The position numbers and the translations under genes were made by a program. DNA of 56,277 bases from JAWCNN01 sp038848005. GTDB lineage: Archaea > Thermoproteota > Bathyarchaeia > Bathyarchaeales > Bathycorpusculaceae. Under the pieces are notes generated by a model. The model ran no database searches, had not been told where the DNA came from, and saw only the letters and a program-made list of their open reading frames with translations. Of the stretch, positions 41,562 through 51,041 are shown piece by piece. Within the stretch, counting starts at the first letter, position 1; each line of letters opens with the position of its first letter. The DNA lies in assembly GCA_038848005.1 (NCBI GenBank), contig JAWCNZ010000006.1:1-56277 (forward strand), read 5' to 3'.

Positions 41562-42845
41562 TTATGCAGTGGGCGAAACTTCGGATGTTTTTAGTTGTGT
41601 TTTGATGGCTTCGGCGTTTTTCTCGTTTTCCGTCAAATAATCAATCATTTCATTGTCTAAGTCAAGCCATCGTGCAATTCCAGCCGCCATCTCTACATTA
41701 TTCTTGAAAATAATCCTCAAGTATGGAAGTATTTCTTTTGAGGCGCGGTTAGCTGAAATGTGACATTTACGCTTGATTTTATAGCCTATTTGGAGTTGTA
41801 TGGCACGTTCAGCCTTAGACCTTGACAACATTTGTATGCGCTGTGGAAATTTGAATGGTATCCACCCGCTGGGTTTAGTGTTTCTTCTCGCCATGGCTAC
41901 GCCCGCTGTCATGTGGTCAATAACATAGCGAACAAAACTCCAGTCCTGGGTTTTGCGGATTCTGCCGCGGTAGACATCCGCCAGTGAAAGCTCGTTCATA
42001 GCCTTTGCCAAATCATGCGGGTCCGTCAAATGCGCTGGAACATTCTCGTATATCCATTCAAAAAGCATGTCAACATCAACGTCAGCCATATCCACCGCTT
42101 GTTTTGCGCCCTTGCAAGTTTTCCCATAAATTATCATTCTCAAAACATTGAAAATATTTTCTTGCCTGTCGCGGTGTCCAAGCCAAGAAACATCATCGTA
42201 AGTAAGCCTCGTCTTGCCCTGAGCCAAAGCTTGCAGGTCGTTTACTGCCGAGCGGACGTCGCCCTCAGAACGTTGAGCAATAAACTTTAATGCGTCTTCG
42301 TCTGCTTGGATGTTCTCTGCCATGCAAATGCGTTTCAAATGACGCAAAACATCGCTTGCTGGCGGCTTTTTAAACTCTATTAGGAGGCAGTGGTTGCGAA
42401 GTTCTGAAAAACGCGGGTCAAAAGCGTTGTTTGCAATTAAAACTATTGGGCACAGGGCTGTTTTCACAATGTCGGTTATGGCTTTAACTCCGCCCTTGTC
42501 CGCCGTGCCAGTTAAACCATCCAACTCATCAAGCAAAACAACTCGTTTACCACCAAACAACGAACCGTACTGGGAGGCTAAACCAGCAAAATGATGCACA
42601 GCCTCTTCTGTCCGATAATCGCTGGCGTTTTTCTCAACAAGCTCCAACCCAAAATCATTAGCCAAAGCCTCAACAACCACGGTTTTCCCAACACCTGGCG
42701 GTCCATACAAAAAAGCAGCCCGTTTTTTGGGAACAGCCTTTTCCCAAGATTTTATCCAATCAATAAACTTTTGAATAGCCTCTCTATTTCCAACAACTTC
42801 GTTTAGGGATTTAGGTTTGTGCTTAACAGTCCAAGCGGCAAACAA
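41562..42845 (-). CDS. rfcL: Replication factor C large subunit
   Basis: 427 residues, AAA+ clamp-loader subunit. N-terminal WTVKHKPKSLNEVVGN, Walker A GPPGVGKT (about 48-55) and Walker B VVLLDELDGL (about 102) are seen, with sensor 1 at LIANN. The C-terminal collar follows (about 230-400). It loads PCNA with the small subunit encoded 11 nt upstream on the same strand. Confidence 0.96.
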   Translation of the reverse strand: MFAAWTVKHKPKSLNEVVGNREAIQKFIDWIKSWEKAVPKKRAAFLYGPPGVGKTVVVEALANDFGLELVEKNASDYRTEEAVHHFAGLASQYGSLFGGKRVVLLDELDGLTGTADKGGVKAITDIVKTALCPIVLIANNAFDPRFSELRNHCLLIEFKKPPASDVLRHLKRICMAENIQADEDALKFIAQRSEGDVRSAVNDLQALAQGKTRLTYDDVSWLGHRDRQENIFNVLRMIIYGKTCKGAKQAVDMADVDVDMLFEWIYENVPAHLTDPHDLAKAMNELSLADVYRGRIRKTQDWSFVRYVIDHMTAGVAMARRNTKPSGWIPFKFPQRIQMLSRSKAERAIQLQIGYKIKRKCHISANRASKEILPYLRIIFKNNVEMAAGIARWLDLDNEMIDYLTENEKNAEAIKTQLKTSEVSPTA

Positions 42846-42856
42846 CCCTTTAACAC

Positions 42857-43837
42857 CTAACTTGCTTTTCCCAGTTCATGACCAGCCTCAACAAGTTTGG
42901 CGAGTAAAGCGCTAAGTTGAACTTCTTCATCTGCGCCTTCCACAAGCCTATAATCAATTTCGCCAACAGCCTCAGCCAACTTTATTCTCCACTCTTCTGG
43001 AATTTCCGCCCTGAAAATTTCGGTGTGGATTTGGCGGATGATGTCGGTGCCAGCCACGCCGTATTTCTGAATCATGTCACGCAACTGTTTTCGCGCTTCT
43101 AAAAAGTCGCCTTTCATGGCTGTTTCCAACATTTTCTGCACATCGGCTGGGTTGGCACGTCCAGCGATTGAATAAACAATTTTTGCATCCACAGGCTTAT
43201 TTAAGGAGGCGGCTGCCTGCAAAGTGTTTATTGCCCTTCTGAGGTCTCCGCCGCAAACCTCGAAAATGGCGTCTAAACCATCCTTTAACAGTTTTACGCC
43301 TTCATTTTCCGCTATGTGCCGCAGATACCTATCTTGTTCCTCTCTTGGCAGGAAAGTGAAACGGAAAGGCGCACATCGAGACTGGATTGGCTCAATTATT
43401 TTTCCGCTGTAGTTAGCGCATAAAATGAAACGGCAAGTTTCCGTGTAACGCTCCATCGTCCGCCTTAAGGCTTGTTGCGCATCAGACGTCATGTTATCCG
43501 CTTCGTCTAAAATCATTATTTTGAATGGGATTTCGCCGATGGAACGCACTCTGGCAAAGGTTTTAACAGTTTCACGCACAACGTCAATGCCTCTCTCGTC
43601 GCTGGCGTTTAACTCCATAATGTGTTCGCGGTAAGCGTCACCGTAAAGGTCACGAGCCAAACAAAGAGCCGCCGTAGTTTTTCCAGTGCCGGGAGGACCA
43701 GCAAAAATACAATGTGGAACATTACGTGATTTGACAAAGCTTTTTAGGCGGTCAACTATTTCTTTTTGGTTAACCATTTCGTCAAGCGTTTTCGGTCTGT
43801 ACTTTTCAGCCCACATTTCGAAACTCAAAAAGGACAA
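42857..43837 (-). CDS. rfcS: Replication factor C small subunit
   Basis: 326 residues. WAEKYRPKTLDEMVNQ at the start, Walker A GPPGTGKTTAA (about 48), Walker B MILDEADNM (about 110), sensor 1 CANYSGKI and the SRC arginine-finger motif (QSRCAPFRF) are all present. Four copies plus one large subunit form the clamp loader. The gene order rfcS-rfcL is a common archaeal pair. Confidence 0.97.
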   Translation of the reverse strand: MSFLSFEMWAEKYRPKTLDEMVNQKEIVDRLKSFVKSRNVPHCIFAGPPGTGKTTAALCLARDLYGDAYREHIMELNASDERGIDVVRETVKTFARVRSIGEIPFKIMILDEADNMTSDAQQALRRTMERYTETCRFILCANYSGKIIEPIQSRCAPFRFTFLPREEQDRYLRHIAENEGVKLLKDGLDAIFEVCGGDLRRAINTLQAAASLNKPVDAKIVYSIAGRANPADVQKMLETAMKGDFLEARKQLRDMIQKYGVAGTDIIRQIHTEIFRAEIPEEWRIKLAEAVGEIDYRLVEGADEEVQLSALLAKLVEAGHELGKAS

Positions 43838-43868
43838 ACCTCCTCCGTAGCTATAAGATAGGAGTTGT

Positions 43869-44984
43869 TTAATAAATGCTTGTTTCTGAAGTTTGCACAG
43901 AACTTATTTCTTCAACTGTTTTGTTTAGCGTCACCTCCGCAATGTTTTGGCTGTACTCCATAATTCTTCTAGAGCTGTCGAAAATCAGTCTGAAAATTGC
44001 TGAGATGTTTGGGTCTAGTTTTTTGCTTGATATTAAGTTGATGATGTCGTTTTCGAGGGTGGCGAGCGATTCTGTTTGAGAGATTATGTTATCGGCTTGG
44101 TTATAATCCCATTTGAAAGTTGCCCTTATGGATTCCTCAAACAATTTATGCGCTAGAGAATTGAAGTTGAGAATTTGGGAGTAAACCTCCTCATCTATTG
44201 GCTCTTTCAGAAACAGCGTTTGGCTCTTAACCATCTTTCTAAAGGCGATTATGTTATTCACAATGTTTCTTGCGTTTTCGGCTATGCTCCTCACATCATT
44301 AACAACAATCCTATAAGCCAAAAACTCCTTGGGAGTTTTAAATCCCAACTCTCGGAACAAATTTCGCTCCACACCAAACTTTAGTTGACGAACCACATAC
44401 AAATTCAATCGGTTTACATCGTTATAGGCATTCATCACGTTTTGAACTAAACCCTCATCCATATTTTTTAATGTTAAGATGGCGTCCCTATGCGCTGAAA
44501 GAGCTACGATTGCCATCCGCCTAATAGCCTTTTCAACTGGAAATTCCGGATGTTTTATCAAAATTTGGATGACGAATTCATTGGGTGTTTCGTCGATTAT
44601 TTCCGAGCCTAAAAGGGTGTCTCTAACAAGGTTGTTTATTACCGTTTTTAGTTTTGAAACATTATCTTTGCCCTTGAAACGAATACGTATAAGCTCCGCA
44701 CCAGCGACATAAAGAGATTTTACCTTACGACATACCGACCCAAGGTCTTCTTTAGATTCTAAAAGAACCCAATACTCTCTTAGCCTAGATTCCTCAGTTT
44801 CCTTTCCTCCTTCAGTTTCTTTCCTTGGAATCAACATTAAGGAAGAATCATCCAGCACTTTAAATGCTATTTCGCTTCCCTTTTTTAAACCCACGTCATG
44901 CACCCATCTTTTAGGTAAAGATATAATGTATGAACCCCTTCCAGTGCATTGAACCCTTCTATGTCCCAAATCTTTCTCTCTCAT
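43869..44984 (-). CDS. PhoU-domain regulator with N-terminal AbrB-type DNA-binding domain
   Basis: 371 residues. Residues 8-55 form a SpoVT/AbrB-like swapped-hairpin domain (RRVQCTGRGSYIISLPKRWV, GLKKGSEIAFKVL). The rest is helical, with a PhoU-type pattern (about 155-360: RRMAIVALSAHRDAIL, VVNDVRSIAENARNIVNN, IMEYSQNIAEV). In archaea this architecture is a phosphate-responsive transcription factor, but no phosphate transporter is nearby. It is divergent from the FMN enzyme, with a candidate operator at 45007-45046. Confidence 0.85.
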   Translation of the reverse strand: MREKDLGHRRVQCTGRGSYIISLPKRWVHDVGLKKGSEIAFKVLDDSSLMLIPRKETEGGKETEESRLREYWVLLESKEDLGSVCRKVKSLYVAGAELIRIRFKGKDNVSKLKTVINNLVRDTLLGSEIIDETPNEFVIQILIKHPEFPVEKAIRRMAIVALSAHRDAILTLKNMDEGLVQNVMNAYNDVNRLNLYVVRQLKFGVERNLFRELGFKTPKEFLAYRIVVNDVRSIAENARNIVNNIIAFRKMVKSQTLFLKEPIDEEVYSQILNFNSLAHKLFEESIRATFKWDYNQADNIISQTESLATLENDIINLISSKKLDPNISAIFRLIFDSSRRIMEYSQNIAEVTLNKTVEEISSVQTSETSIY

Positions 44985-45006
44985 GGCGTTTCCTCAACTA
45001 TATATT

Positions 45007-45046
45007 TCATTTATTCTATAGCATTCACTATCTTGTATATAAATGA
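45007..45046. promoter_or_regulatory. Inverted repeat in the PhoU/AbrB - FMN enzyme divergent promoter region
   Basis: tcatttat (45007-45014) and ataaatga (45039-45046) are exact reverse complements 24 nt apart, flanked by tatata-type TATA candidates for both directions. A dimeric AbrB-type protein could bind it and control its own gene; this is inference from position only. Confidence 0.3.
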
Positions 45047-45142
45047 TTTACAATAAGTTTATATCAAATTGTGCAACGTACATCATGGCTTTAACGGTGT
45101 GAAATCAACTCTAAAGTTTAAAACATAAAATGGTGATGTGAA

Positions 45143-46753
45143 ATGACTGAACGTGTACATAGAAACAGCTCCTACCTAAATGAAAAGTCAACTACTGGCA
45201 CGACAACTCGTGTTAAGGATACAAGCCCAACAAGCGGAATGTGTCCAATCTGCATTCGTGATTGTCCATTCATCTGCGAAATCAGCCTATCAGCCTTCAG
45301 AGGAAGGGAAGCCCTATATCCAGAGCCAGTTCAGTATGGATACAGCACAGCAGGAGCTCTAAAAGACTTTGGGTTAGATTGGTCGCACTTCAACATTCAA
45401 GCTGGATTGTTTGAAGCGCTTGGAATAGAGGAAAACTCTGATGTGGCGCTCTTTCCAAACGTTAACATCGAAACGAAAGTTGCAGGCATACCGTTAAAAA
45501 TTCCCATATTGTGCGGCGCTTTCGGTTCAACAGAGGTTGCAAGGCTAAACTGGGAAGGCTTAGCCATAGGCACAGCACTTTCAGGAGCAATGATAATAGT
45601 TGGCGAAAACGTATGCGGCATGGACCCTGAAGCTCAATTCACAAAGGGCAAAGTTACCTATTCTAAAGAGTTAAAGCGAAGAGTCGATGCTTTCCGAAAG
45701 TTTTGGGATGGAAAATATGGAGACATAGCTGTTCAAACAAACGTTGAAGACCAACGGTTAGGCGTTGACGTTTACGCAATTTCAAAATTGGAAGTGAACG
45801 TTATAGAAAGAAAATGGGGACAAGGCGCAAAAGCCATAGGAGGCGAAGTCCGCATAAAAGACTTAGACAGAGCCGTAATGCTAAAGAAAAGAGGCTACAT
45901 AGTAATTCCAGACCCAGAAGACCCAGTGGTGCAACAAGCCTTCAAGGAAGGAGTTTTCCAAACATTTGAAAGACACAGCAGAGTGGGCATACCAAAAGAA
46001 AAAGACTTTGTAGAAGATGTGGAGTGGCTACGCAAACAAGGCGCAAAAAAGGTGACGCTAAAAACAGGCGCGTACAGACCGTCAGCAGTTGCCTACACAA
46101 TGAAAATTGCATCAGAAGCAAAAATTGACGCCGTTTATTTCGACGGTGCCGGCGGCGGAACAGGCATGAGCCCAGTTCCAATGATGGATGAAATGAGCAT
46201 ACCAACAGTCTATCTGGAGACTATAGTCCTCAAATGCGCCCAAATACTAAAAAGGAAGGGACGCTACGTACCAGACCTCATCATGGCTGGAGGCTTCATT
46301 AACGAAACGCAGATTTTTAAGGCGATAGCGATGAGCAACTTTGGAGACAAACCATTTGTAAAAGCGGTTTTGATGGCACGTGCACCCGTCACGGCGGTTA
46401 TGAAGGCAAACTATTTCAAACAATTAGCCGAAGAAGGCAAACTGCCGAAAGCCTTCACAAACAAGTACGGCAACACTCCAGAAAAATTCTTCATCGCAAC
46501 AACAGAACTAAAGGAAAAATATGGCGAACGCTTCAAAGAGATACCATGGGAAGCCGTTGCACTTTACACTTACTTAACAGACCGCATAGGCACAGGACTA
46601 AAACAGCTATTGGCAGGCAACAGAAAATGGAAACTGGAACTCATAAACAGAAACGACCTAATGAGCTTGTCTGAAATAGCTGCGAAAGTTACGGGCATAC
46701 CACTACCAAACGAAGCGGAACAAGAAAAAATCGAAGCAATACTCGACGATTAA
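45143..46753 (+). CDS. FMN-binding glutamate synthase-family protein
   Basis: 536 residues. The N-terminus has a cysteine cluster MCPICIRDCPFIC (about 31-43), then the glutamate-synthase central FMN domain: KIPILCGAFGS (about 115), VEDQRLGVDVYAI, GQGAKAIGGEVR (about 230), VYFDGAGGGTGMSP (about 331) and LIMAGGFINE (about 374). The glutaminase domain of large-subunit GltB is absent, so it would act with a separate partner or on another substrate. Archaeal stand-alone homologues are common and poorly characterised. Confidence 0.85.
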   Translation: MTERVHRNSSYLNEKSTTGTTTRVKDTSPTSGMCPICIRDCPFICEISLSAFRGREALYPEPVQYGYSTAGALKDFGLDWSHFNIQAGLFEALGIEENSDVALFPNVNIETKVAGIPLKIPILCGAFGSTEVARLNWEGLAIGTALSGAMIIVGENVCGMDPEAQFTKGKVTYSKELKRRVDAFRKFWDGKYGDIAVQTNVEDQRLGVDVYAISKLEVNVIERKWGQGAKAIGGEVRIKDLDRAVMLKKRGYIVIPDPEDPVVQQAFKEGVFQTFERHSRVGIPKEKDFVEDVEWLRKQGAKKVTLKTGAYRPSAVAYTMKIASEAKIDAVYFDGAGGGTGMSPVPMMDEMSIPTVYLETIVLKCAQILKRKGRYVPDLIMAGGFINETQIFKAIAMSNFGDKPFVKAVLMARAPVTAVMKANYFKQLAEEGKLPKAFTNKYGNTPEKFFIATTELKEKYGERFKEIPWEAVALYTYLTDRIGTGLKQLLAGNRKWKLELINRNDLMSLSEIAAKVTGIPLPNEAEQEKIEAILDD

Positions 46754-46930
46754 TGTTCCCTTCTTCTTTTTCTAAGCCAAAATCCACAATAGGAAATTAA
46801 CAGCTTTACCATACAAATTAGCAAAAGCGCATCTTTCCAATTTTCTTAAACCCTTCAATCTAATTTTTAAACTGTCACGCTTATTATTTGCTTTGTGCTA
46901 TAGCGCCAAAGTCGAGAAAAGGGGAAAACA

Positions 46931-47482
46931 ATGAAAATTGAAGATTTGGATTTCAGCTTTGAACATTCAAATGTAAGGGTTATTGCAAACAGAAACTGCC
47001 CAGAAATTAAGCTCGCAGGTTTAAGCGTGGGTCCTTTTGAAGAGGGAAACGAATATGAAGTTCAGTTTTGGATAGCTCAAGAATTGGAAAAGGCTGGAAT
47101 AACCCGTTTCCGCGAGGAAGAACGTTTAGACGCCACTAAACTTTACAAAATTCAATGGACAGAACGCGTCCAAACAGCGGGACAAATTGCTCCGCTCCCA
47201 GAAAATTTCTACCCAAAACTTTGCAGGTTTCTCATGGAACTTAAGGAAAAAGCTTCTGAAAACCCAGAGAAAATGCGGGAATATGAAAAGATTAGGCAGC
47301 TAGCGCAGGACATAGTAAATGCAAGGTTAAAAAAGGTTGTTGCTCTCGCCTCAGCCTCGGCTCAAACCGAACAAACATTAAAGAATTTAACAGCTGAAGA
47401 AAAAATACTCCACACAAAACTTCATAGGTTAATCCACACATGGAAAACGCAAATATTAAGGAATGAAAAGGTGGAAAAATGA
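46931..47482 (+). CDS. gins23: GINS complex subunit (Gins23-type)
   Basis: 183 residues. A small beta domain comes first (about 1-55: VRVIANRNCPEIKLAGLSVGPFEEG), followed by the helical A-domain (about 60-180: PENFYPKLCRFLMELKEKA, VALASASAQTEQTLKNLT). The B-then-A order marks the Gins23 type. GINS joins MCM and GAN/RecJ to form the replicative helicase. It overlaps mcm by 4 nt, which supports the assignment. Confidence 0.85.
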   Translation: MKIEDLDFSFEHSNVRVIANRNCPEIKLAGLSVGPFEEGNEYEVQFWIAQELEKAGITRFREEERLDATKLYKIQWTERVQTAGQIAPLPENFYPKLCRFLMELKEKASENPEKMREYEKIRQLAQDIVNARLKKVVALASASAQTEQTLKNLTAEEKILHTKLHRLIHTWKTQILRNEKVEK

Positions 47483-49512
47483 CAAAAGTAGAAGTTCTAG
47501 ACCCGCAAGAACAGTTTCAAGAGCTTTTTAAGGCGGAAAAATACCGTCAAAGAATCTCGCAGATGGCTGTGGCAGGCAAAACCTCGTTAATAGTTGATTT
47601 TGAAGATGTTTGGGCGTTCGACCAAGCACTTGCAGAAGCGCTTCTGGAAAGGCCAGACGAGTATTTGAAACATGCTTGTGTCGCCGCCTATGCGCAACTC
47701 CAAACGGAAGACCCGGAATACGCTGAAAAAGTGAAAGGCGTAGATGTTAGGATAGTTCGGCTTTGGGAACCCACACCGCTGCGGAAACTTGGTTCAGCAC
47801 ACATTGGAAAGCTTGTAATGGTGGAAGGCATAGTTGTCCGCTCCACAACGGTCCGCCCAATGGTCATGGAAGCGGCGTTCAAATGTAAAAGATGCGGCGA
47901 AACAACCCGTGTAGAACAAACGGGGCAATTCCTTAAGGCGCCCTTCGCCTGCGCCAACCCAACTTGCAGGGCGAAAGGACCCTTCGACTTTATCCAAGAA
48001 GAATCTACGTTTATAGACTCTCAAGACCTTCGCCTCCAAGAAAGACCCGAAGATTTGCCGCCTGGACAGCTTCCCAGAACCTTGCATGTTAAGCTCGTTG
48101 GAGGCGAAATAGTTGATGTTGCACGTCCAGGAGATCACGTTTCAATTGTTGGAGTGGTTCGCGCTGTGTCGCCTACGCTTCCGAGAGTTGGGAAACTTCG
48201 CACGTTTATTTTGCATTTGGATGCCAATTCGGTTGAGGTTTTGGGTAAAGAGCCAGAAACAACGCTTCCATCTCCAGAAGAGGAGCAAAAAATCCTTGAG
48301 TTGGCGAAAGACCCTTGGATACACCGCAAAATAATAAATTCTATAGCGCCGTCGATTTATGGTTATGACCACATAAAAGAGGCGATAATGTACCTTCTTT
48401 TTGGGGGTGTCCAAAAAACCCTTCCAGACATAACGATAAGGGGGGAATTGAACAGTCTTTTGATAGGGGATCCTGGAACAGCTAAATCTCAGCTTTTGCA
48501 GTATGTGGCAAGAATAGCGCCTCGGGGATTGTACACTTCTGGACGTGGCACAACAGCGGCTGGTTTGACGGCGGCTGTTATCCGTGAAAAGGGCGGTGGA
48601 ATGAGCCTCGAAGCTGGAGCGCTTGTGTTGGCGGATAAGGGAATAGCGTGCATAGATGAGATAGATAAGATGCGTCCAGAGGATAGGGTCGCAATTCACG
48701 AGGCTATGGAGCAGCACACGGTTTCTGTTGCAAAAGGCGGTATAGTGGCAACCCTTAACGCACGAACAGCCATACTTGCAGCTGCCAATCCAGCTTTGGG
48801 AAGATATGAACCGCACCGCACGGTTGCAGAAAACATTTCGTTACCCGTTACAATACTTTCAAGGTTTGATTTAATTTTTGTTTTAAGGGATGTGCCAGAC
48901 AAAGAAGCGGACAGCAAAATGTCGGAACACATCCTTGAAATTCACAGAAAAGGCTTAAGTCCAGTTGAACCGCCGATACCGTCGGATTTGCTGCGAAAAT
49001 ACATAAGCTACGCAAGAGGAGTTAAGCCAGTTTTAACTCAAGAAGCCCTGAAACGTCTCAGCGACTTTTATTTGGCGATGCGTTCCGCAAGCGAAACAGA
49101 AGGCTCTCCAGTGGCGATAACTGCACGTCAACTTGAATCGCTTGTGCGCATTGCAGAGGCAAGAGCCCGTGCAGCCTTGAGAAAAGAAGTTACGGCTGAG
49201 GATGCAGAGGCAGCCATAAACATTATGAAAAGGTCATTGCAAGAGGTTGGAATAGACTTGTCCTCTTACAAGTATGACATAGACATTATAATGACTGGCA
49301 AACCGAAAAGTGTAAGGGATAAGCTTCAAACAGTGCTTTCAACAATTATGGAAATGGAAAGGGACACGGGAGTTGTAGAAAAAGCAGCCCTTTTGAATGA
49401 GTTAGAAACAAAATATAAAATCCCAAGAGGAGAGTCAGAACGTCTTATAGGACAATTATTGCGGGAAGGCACCATTTACGAGCCGAGGGAAGGATACCTA
49501 AAGAAAACTTAG
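47479..49512 (+). CDS. mcm: Replicative DNA helicase MCM
   Basis: 677 residues. N-terminal domain with zinc site CKRCG...C-x4-C (about 134-160), AAA+ core with Walker A GDPGTAKSQLL (about 328), Walker B ACIDEIDKM (about 390), sensor 1 LAAANP, arginine finger LSRFDLIF and a C-terminal winged helix (about 600-677). It unwinds DNA 3'-5' at forks. The start overlaps the gins23 stop. Confidence 0.97.
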   Translation: MTKVEVLDPQEQFQELFKAEKYRQRISQMAVAGKTSLIVDFEDVWAFDQALAEALLERPDEYLKHACVAAYAQLQTEDPEYAEKVKGVDVRIVRLWEPTPLRKLGSAHIGKLVMVEGIVVRSTTVRPMVMEAAFKCKRCGETTRVEQTGQFLKAPFACANPTCRAKGPFDFIQEESTFIDSQDLRLQERPEDLPPGQLPRTLHVKLVGGEIVDVARPGDHVSIVGVVRAVSPTLPRVGKLRTFILHLDANSVEVLGKEPETTLPSPEEEQKILELAKDPWIHRKIINSIAPSIYGYDHIKEAIMYLLFGGVQKTLPDITIRGELNSLLIGDPGTAKSQLLQYVARIAPRGLYTSGRGTTAAGLTAAVIREKGGGMSLEAGALVLADKGIACIDEIDKMRPEDRVAIHEAMEQHTVSVAKGGIVATLNARTAILAAANPALGRYEPHRTVAENISLPVTILSRFDLIFVLRDVPDKEADSKMSEHILEIHRKGLSPVEPPIPSDLLRKYISYARGVKPVLTQEALKRLSDFYLAMRSASETEGSPVAITARQLESLVRIAEARARAALRKEVTAEDAEAAINIMKRSLQEVGIDLSSYKYDIDIIMTGKPKSVRDKLQTVLSTIMEMERDTGVVEKAALLNELETKYKIPRGESERLIGQLLREGTIYEPREGYLKKT

Positions 49513-49517
49513 CTGGG

Positions 49518-50093
49518 CTACTGCGCTGCGGCGATGTTAGTTTCAACATAGTACTGGGCGTTTGAAGTGAACACTGTAATACCCACAGAAAGCCCCACAT
49601 CGTTCAAAGCAATGCTGTCAGGATTCATAATGTATATAACGATGGACCAGCCTGACCTTAACGTCAAATCAGTGGTGGCTTGTTGGAAACTTTCTCCATC
49701 TTGAAGATACGTGAATGTTTCTTTCCACATGGTTGCGTCCATGTTGGGGATTTCAACTCGTGTAACGTTTAAGTCGGCTGAGATGGTTATGGTGTTTGTT
49801 CGCCAATAATACACGTTTGACCATGGACAGTCTTGTCCCCTCACCGCAATTTTGTCAAGCACTACGTCTCTTCCTCCAGTGTTTATGATTAGCAGTGCCG
49901 CTTCAGCCCAACCTCCAGTGGTATTATACCATACACGTTGTTTGCTTAAATGTAATGATTCCTCTTGAACTCTTGTGCTCACCACGTTTATGGCATAAAA
50001 AGTCACGACGGTCGCCAACAACACAGAAACAACCAGTATTATCAATGTGGTAACTACCACGCTTAACCCTTTCACATCTTTTAACAAGCCCAT
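49518..50093 (-). CDS. Type IV pilin / archaellin-like protein with class III signal peptide
   Basis: 191 residues from ATG 50093, with GGTGAT 7 nt upstream; in-frame starts at 50105 and 50102 are less likely. MGLLKDVKG followed by LSVVVTTLIILVVSVLLATVV is a class III signal peptide: a short basic leader, K-G cleavage site, then a hydrophobic helix. The rest is a beta-rich extracellular domain (TTGGWAEAALLIINTGG, VLDKIAVRGQD). It would be processed by a prepilin peptidase and assembled by an archaeal type IV pilus system, none of whose genes are here. It is convergent with mcm, 5 nt apart. Confidence 0.75.
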   Translation of the reverse strand: MGLLKDVKGLSVVVTTLIILVVSVLLATVVTFYAINVVSTRVQEESLHLSKQRVWYNTTGGWAEAALLIINTGGRDVVLDKIAVRGQDCPWSNVYYWRTNTITISADLNVTRVEIPNMDATMWKETFTYLQDGESFQQATTDLTLRSGWSIVIYIMNPDSIALNDVGLSVGITVFTSNAQYYVETNIAAAQ

Positions 50094-50311
50094 AGGCTTC
50101 ATCACCTTGCATTAACAAAAAATAATTGGAAAGAAAAGTAAGACAGTTTGTACGTCACAAATCCAACGCAACCTAACAATTATTATTTAAACGGTTAATT
50201 AAAAGTTAAAACTTAAAGTATTAATTTTTACATTTTTGACAAAATTTGTTCGGAACATTCTTCGGAATTTTAGATAAAAATTAGATTAAACCATATCAAA
50301 GGCTGGTTAAA

Positions 50312-50907
50312 ATGTTGAAGTGGAAATTGTATACCTTACTTACTAATCCTACGGGTGTGTTATTGAAATATACTCGACGTAACAACATAAGAAATATTTT
50401 ACTCAATGTTGCAAGGGGAACCCTGCCGTCTTTCGGTGAAGATTACGATAAACATTGGAATTATCTAAACTTCAAAGGCAAGAAAATTTTGGATTTAGGT
50501 GCTGATTATGGAAGCACAGCAAGCTATTTCCTATGGCAAGGAGCAAAACAAGTAATTGCGGTTGAGAGAAACGAGGAGTTTGCTGAAGCCCTGCGGAAAA
50601 CTTTCGAAAAGAACCCAGAATCATACCGATAGAACTTTTCATTAAATCTCCAGAAGACATTGATAACCTAATCAGCAAATATCATCCAGACATCGTTAAA
50701 GTGGACATTGAAGAATACGAATTAAACCTTTTAGGTTGCCAAAACATTGAAAAAGTGAAGGAATGGTTAATTGAATGCCACAACCGACAAATTTACAACA
50801 AAATTGAAACCTTATTCCAGCAAAAGGGATTTAGTGTTGCAAGTATTGAGTATGGAAAAATGTGCAAGTACAACCCGGACTTAACAGTTTTAGTTGCCTT
50901 TAAATGA
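50312..50907 (+). pseudogene. FkbM-type methyltransferase with a single-base frameshift
   Basis: The first 106 codons end in TAG (50630-50632) right after a SAM-binding region (KILDLGADYGSTASY, QVIAVERNEEFAEALRK). A one-base shift near 50610-50630 continues into another frame as RIIPIELFIKSPEDID, then the FkbM motif IVKVDIEEYELNLLGC (about residue 130) and a typical C-terminus ending DLTVLVAFK. Both halves together make about 198 residues. It is a broken gene or a sequence error; normal coding character is kept on both sides, so the break is recent. Neighbours are glycan-related (wecB downstream). Confidence 0.75.
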
Positions 50908-51041
50908 ACAGAAAATCGCGGCGCCACAAACAGCAAAATTACAGACGGAAGCATAACCATATCTTAGATGGTAAATGAATAGAATCTTGAGGGTTAGTTT
51001 TAATTTTGAATGTGGCATTAATAGGGTTAATTGGGGAGCTT

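Noticed and set aside
50110..50310. AT-rich gap between the pilin and FkbM genes as a replication origin
   Set aside because: It is rich in A and T but I see no repeated origin-recognition-box pairs and no orc1/cdc6 gene in the window.
50600..50640. Programmed frameshift in the FkbM gene
   Set aside because: No slippery heptamer with downstream structure is evident; a plain indel or sequencing error is simpler.
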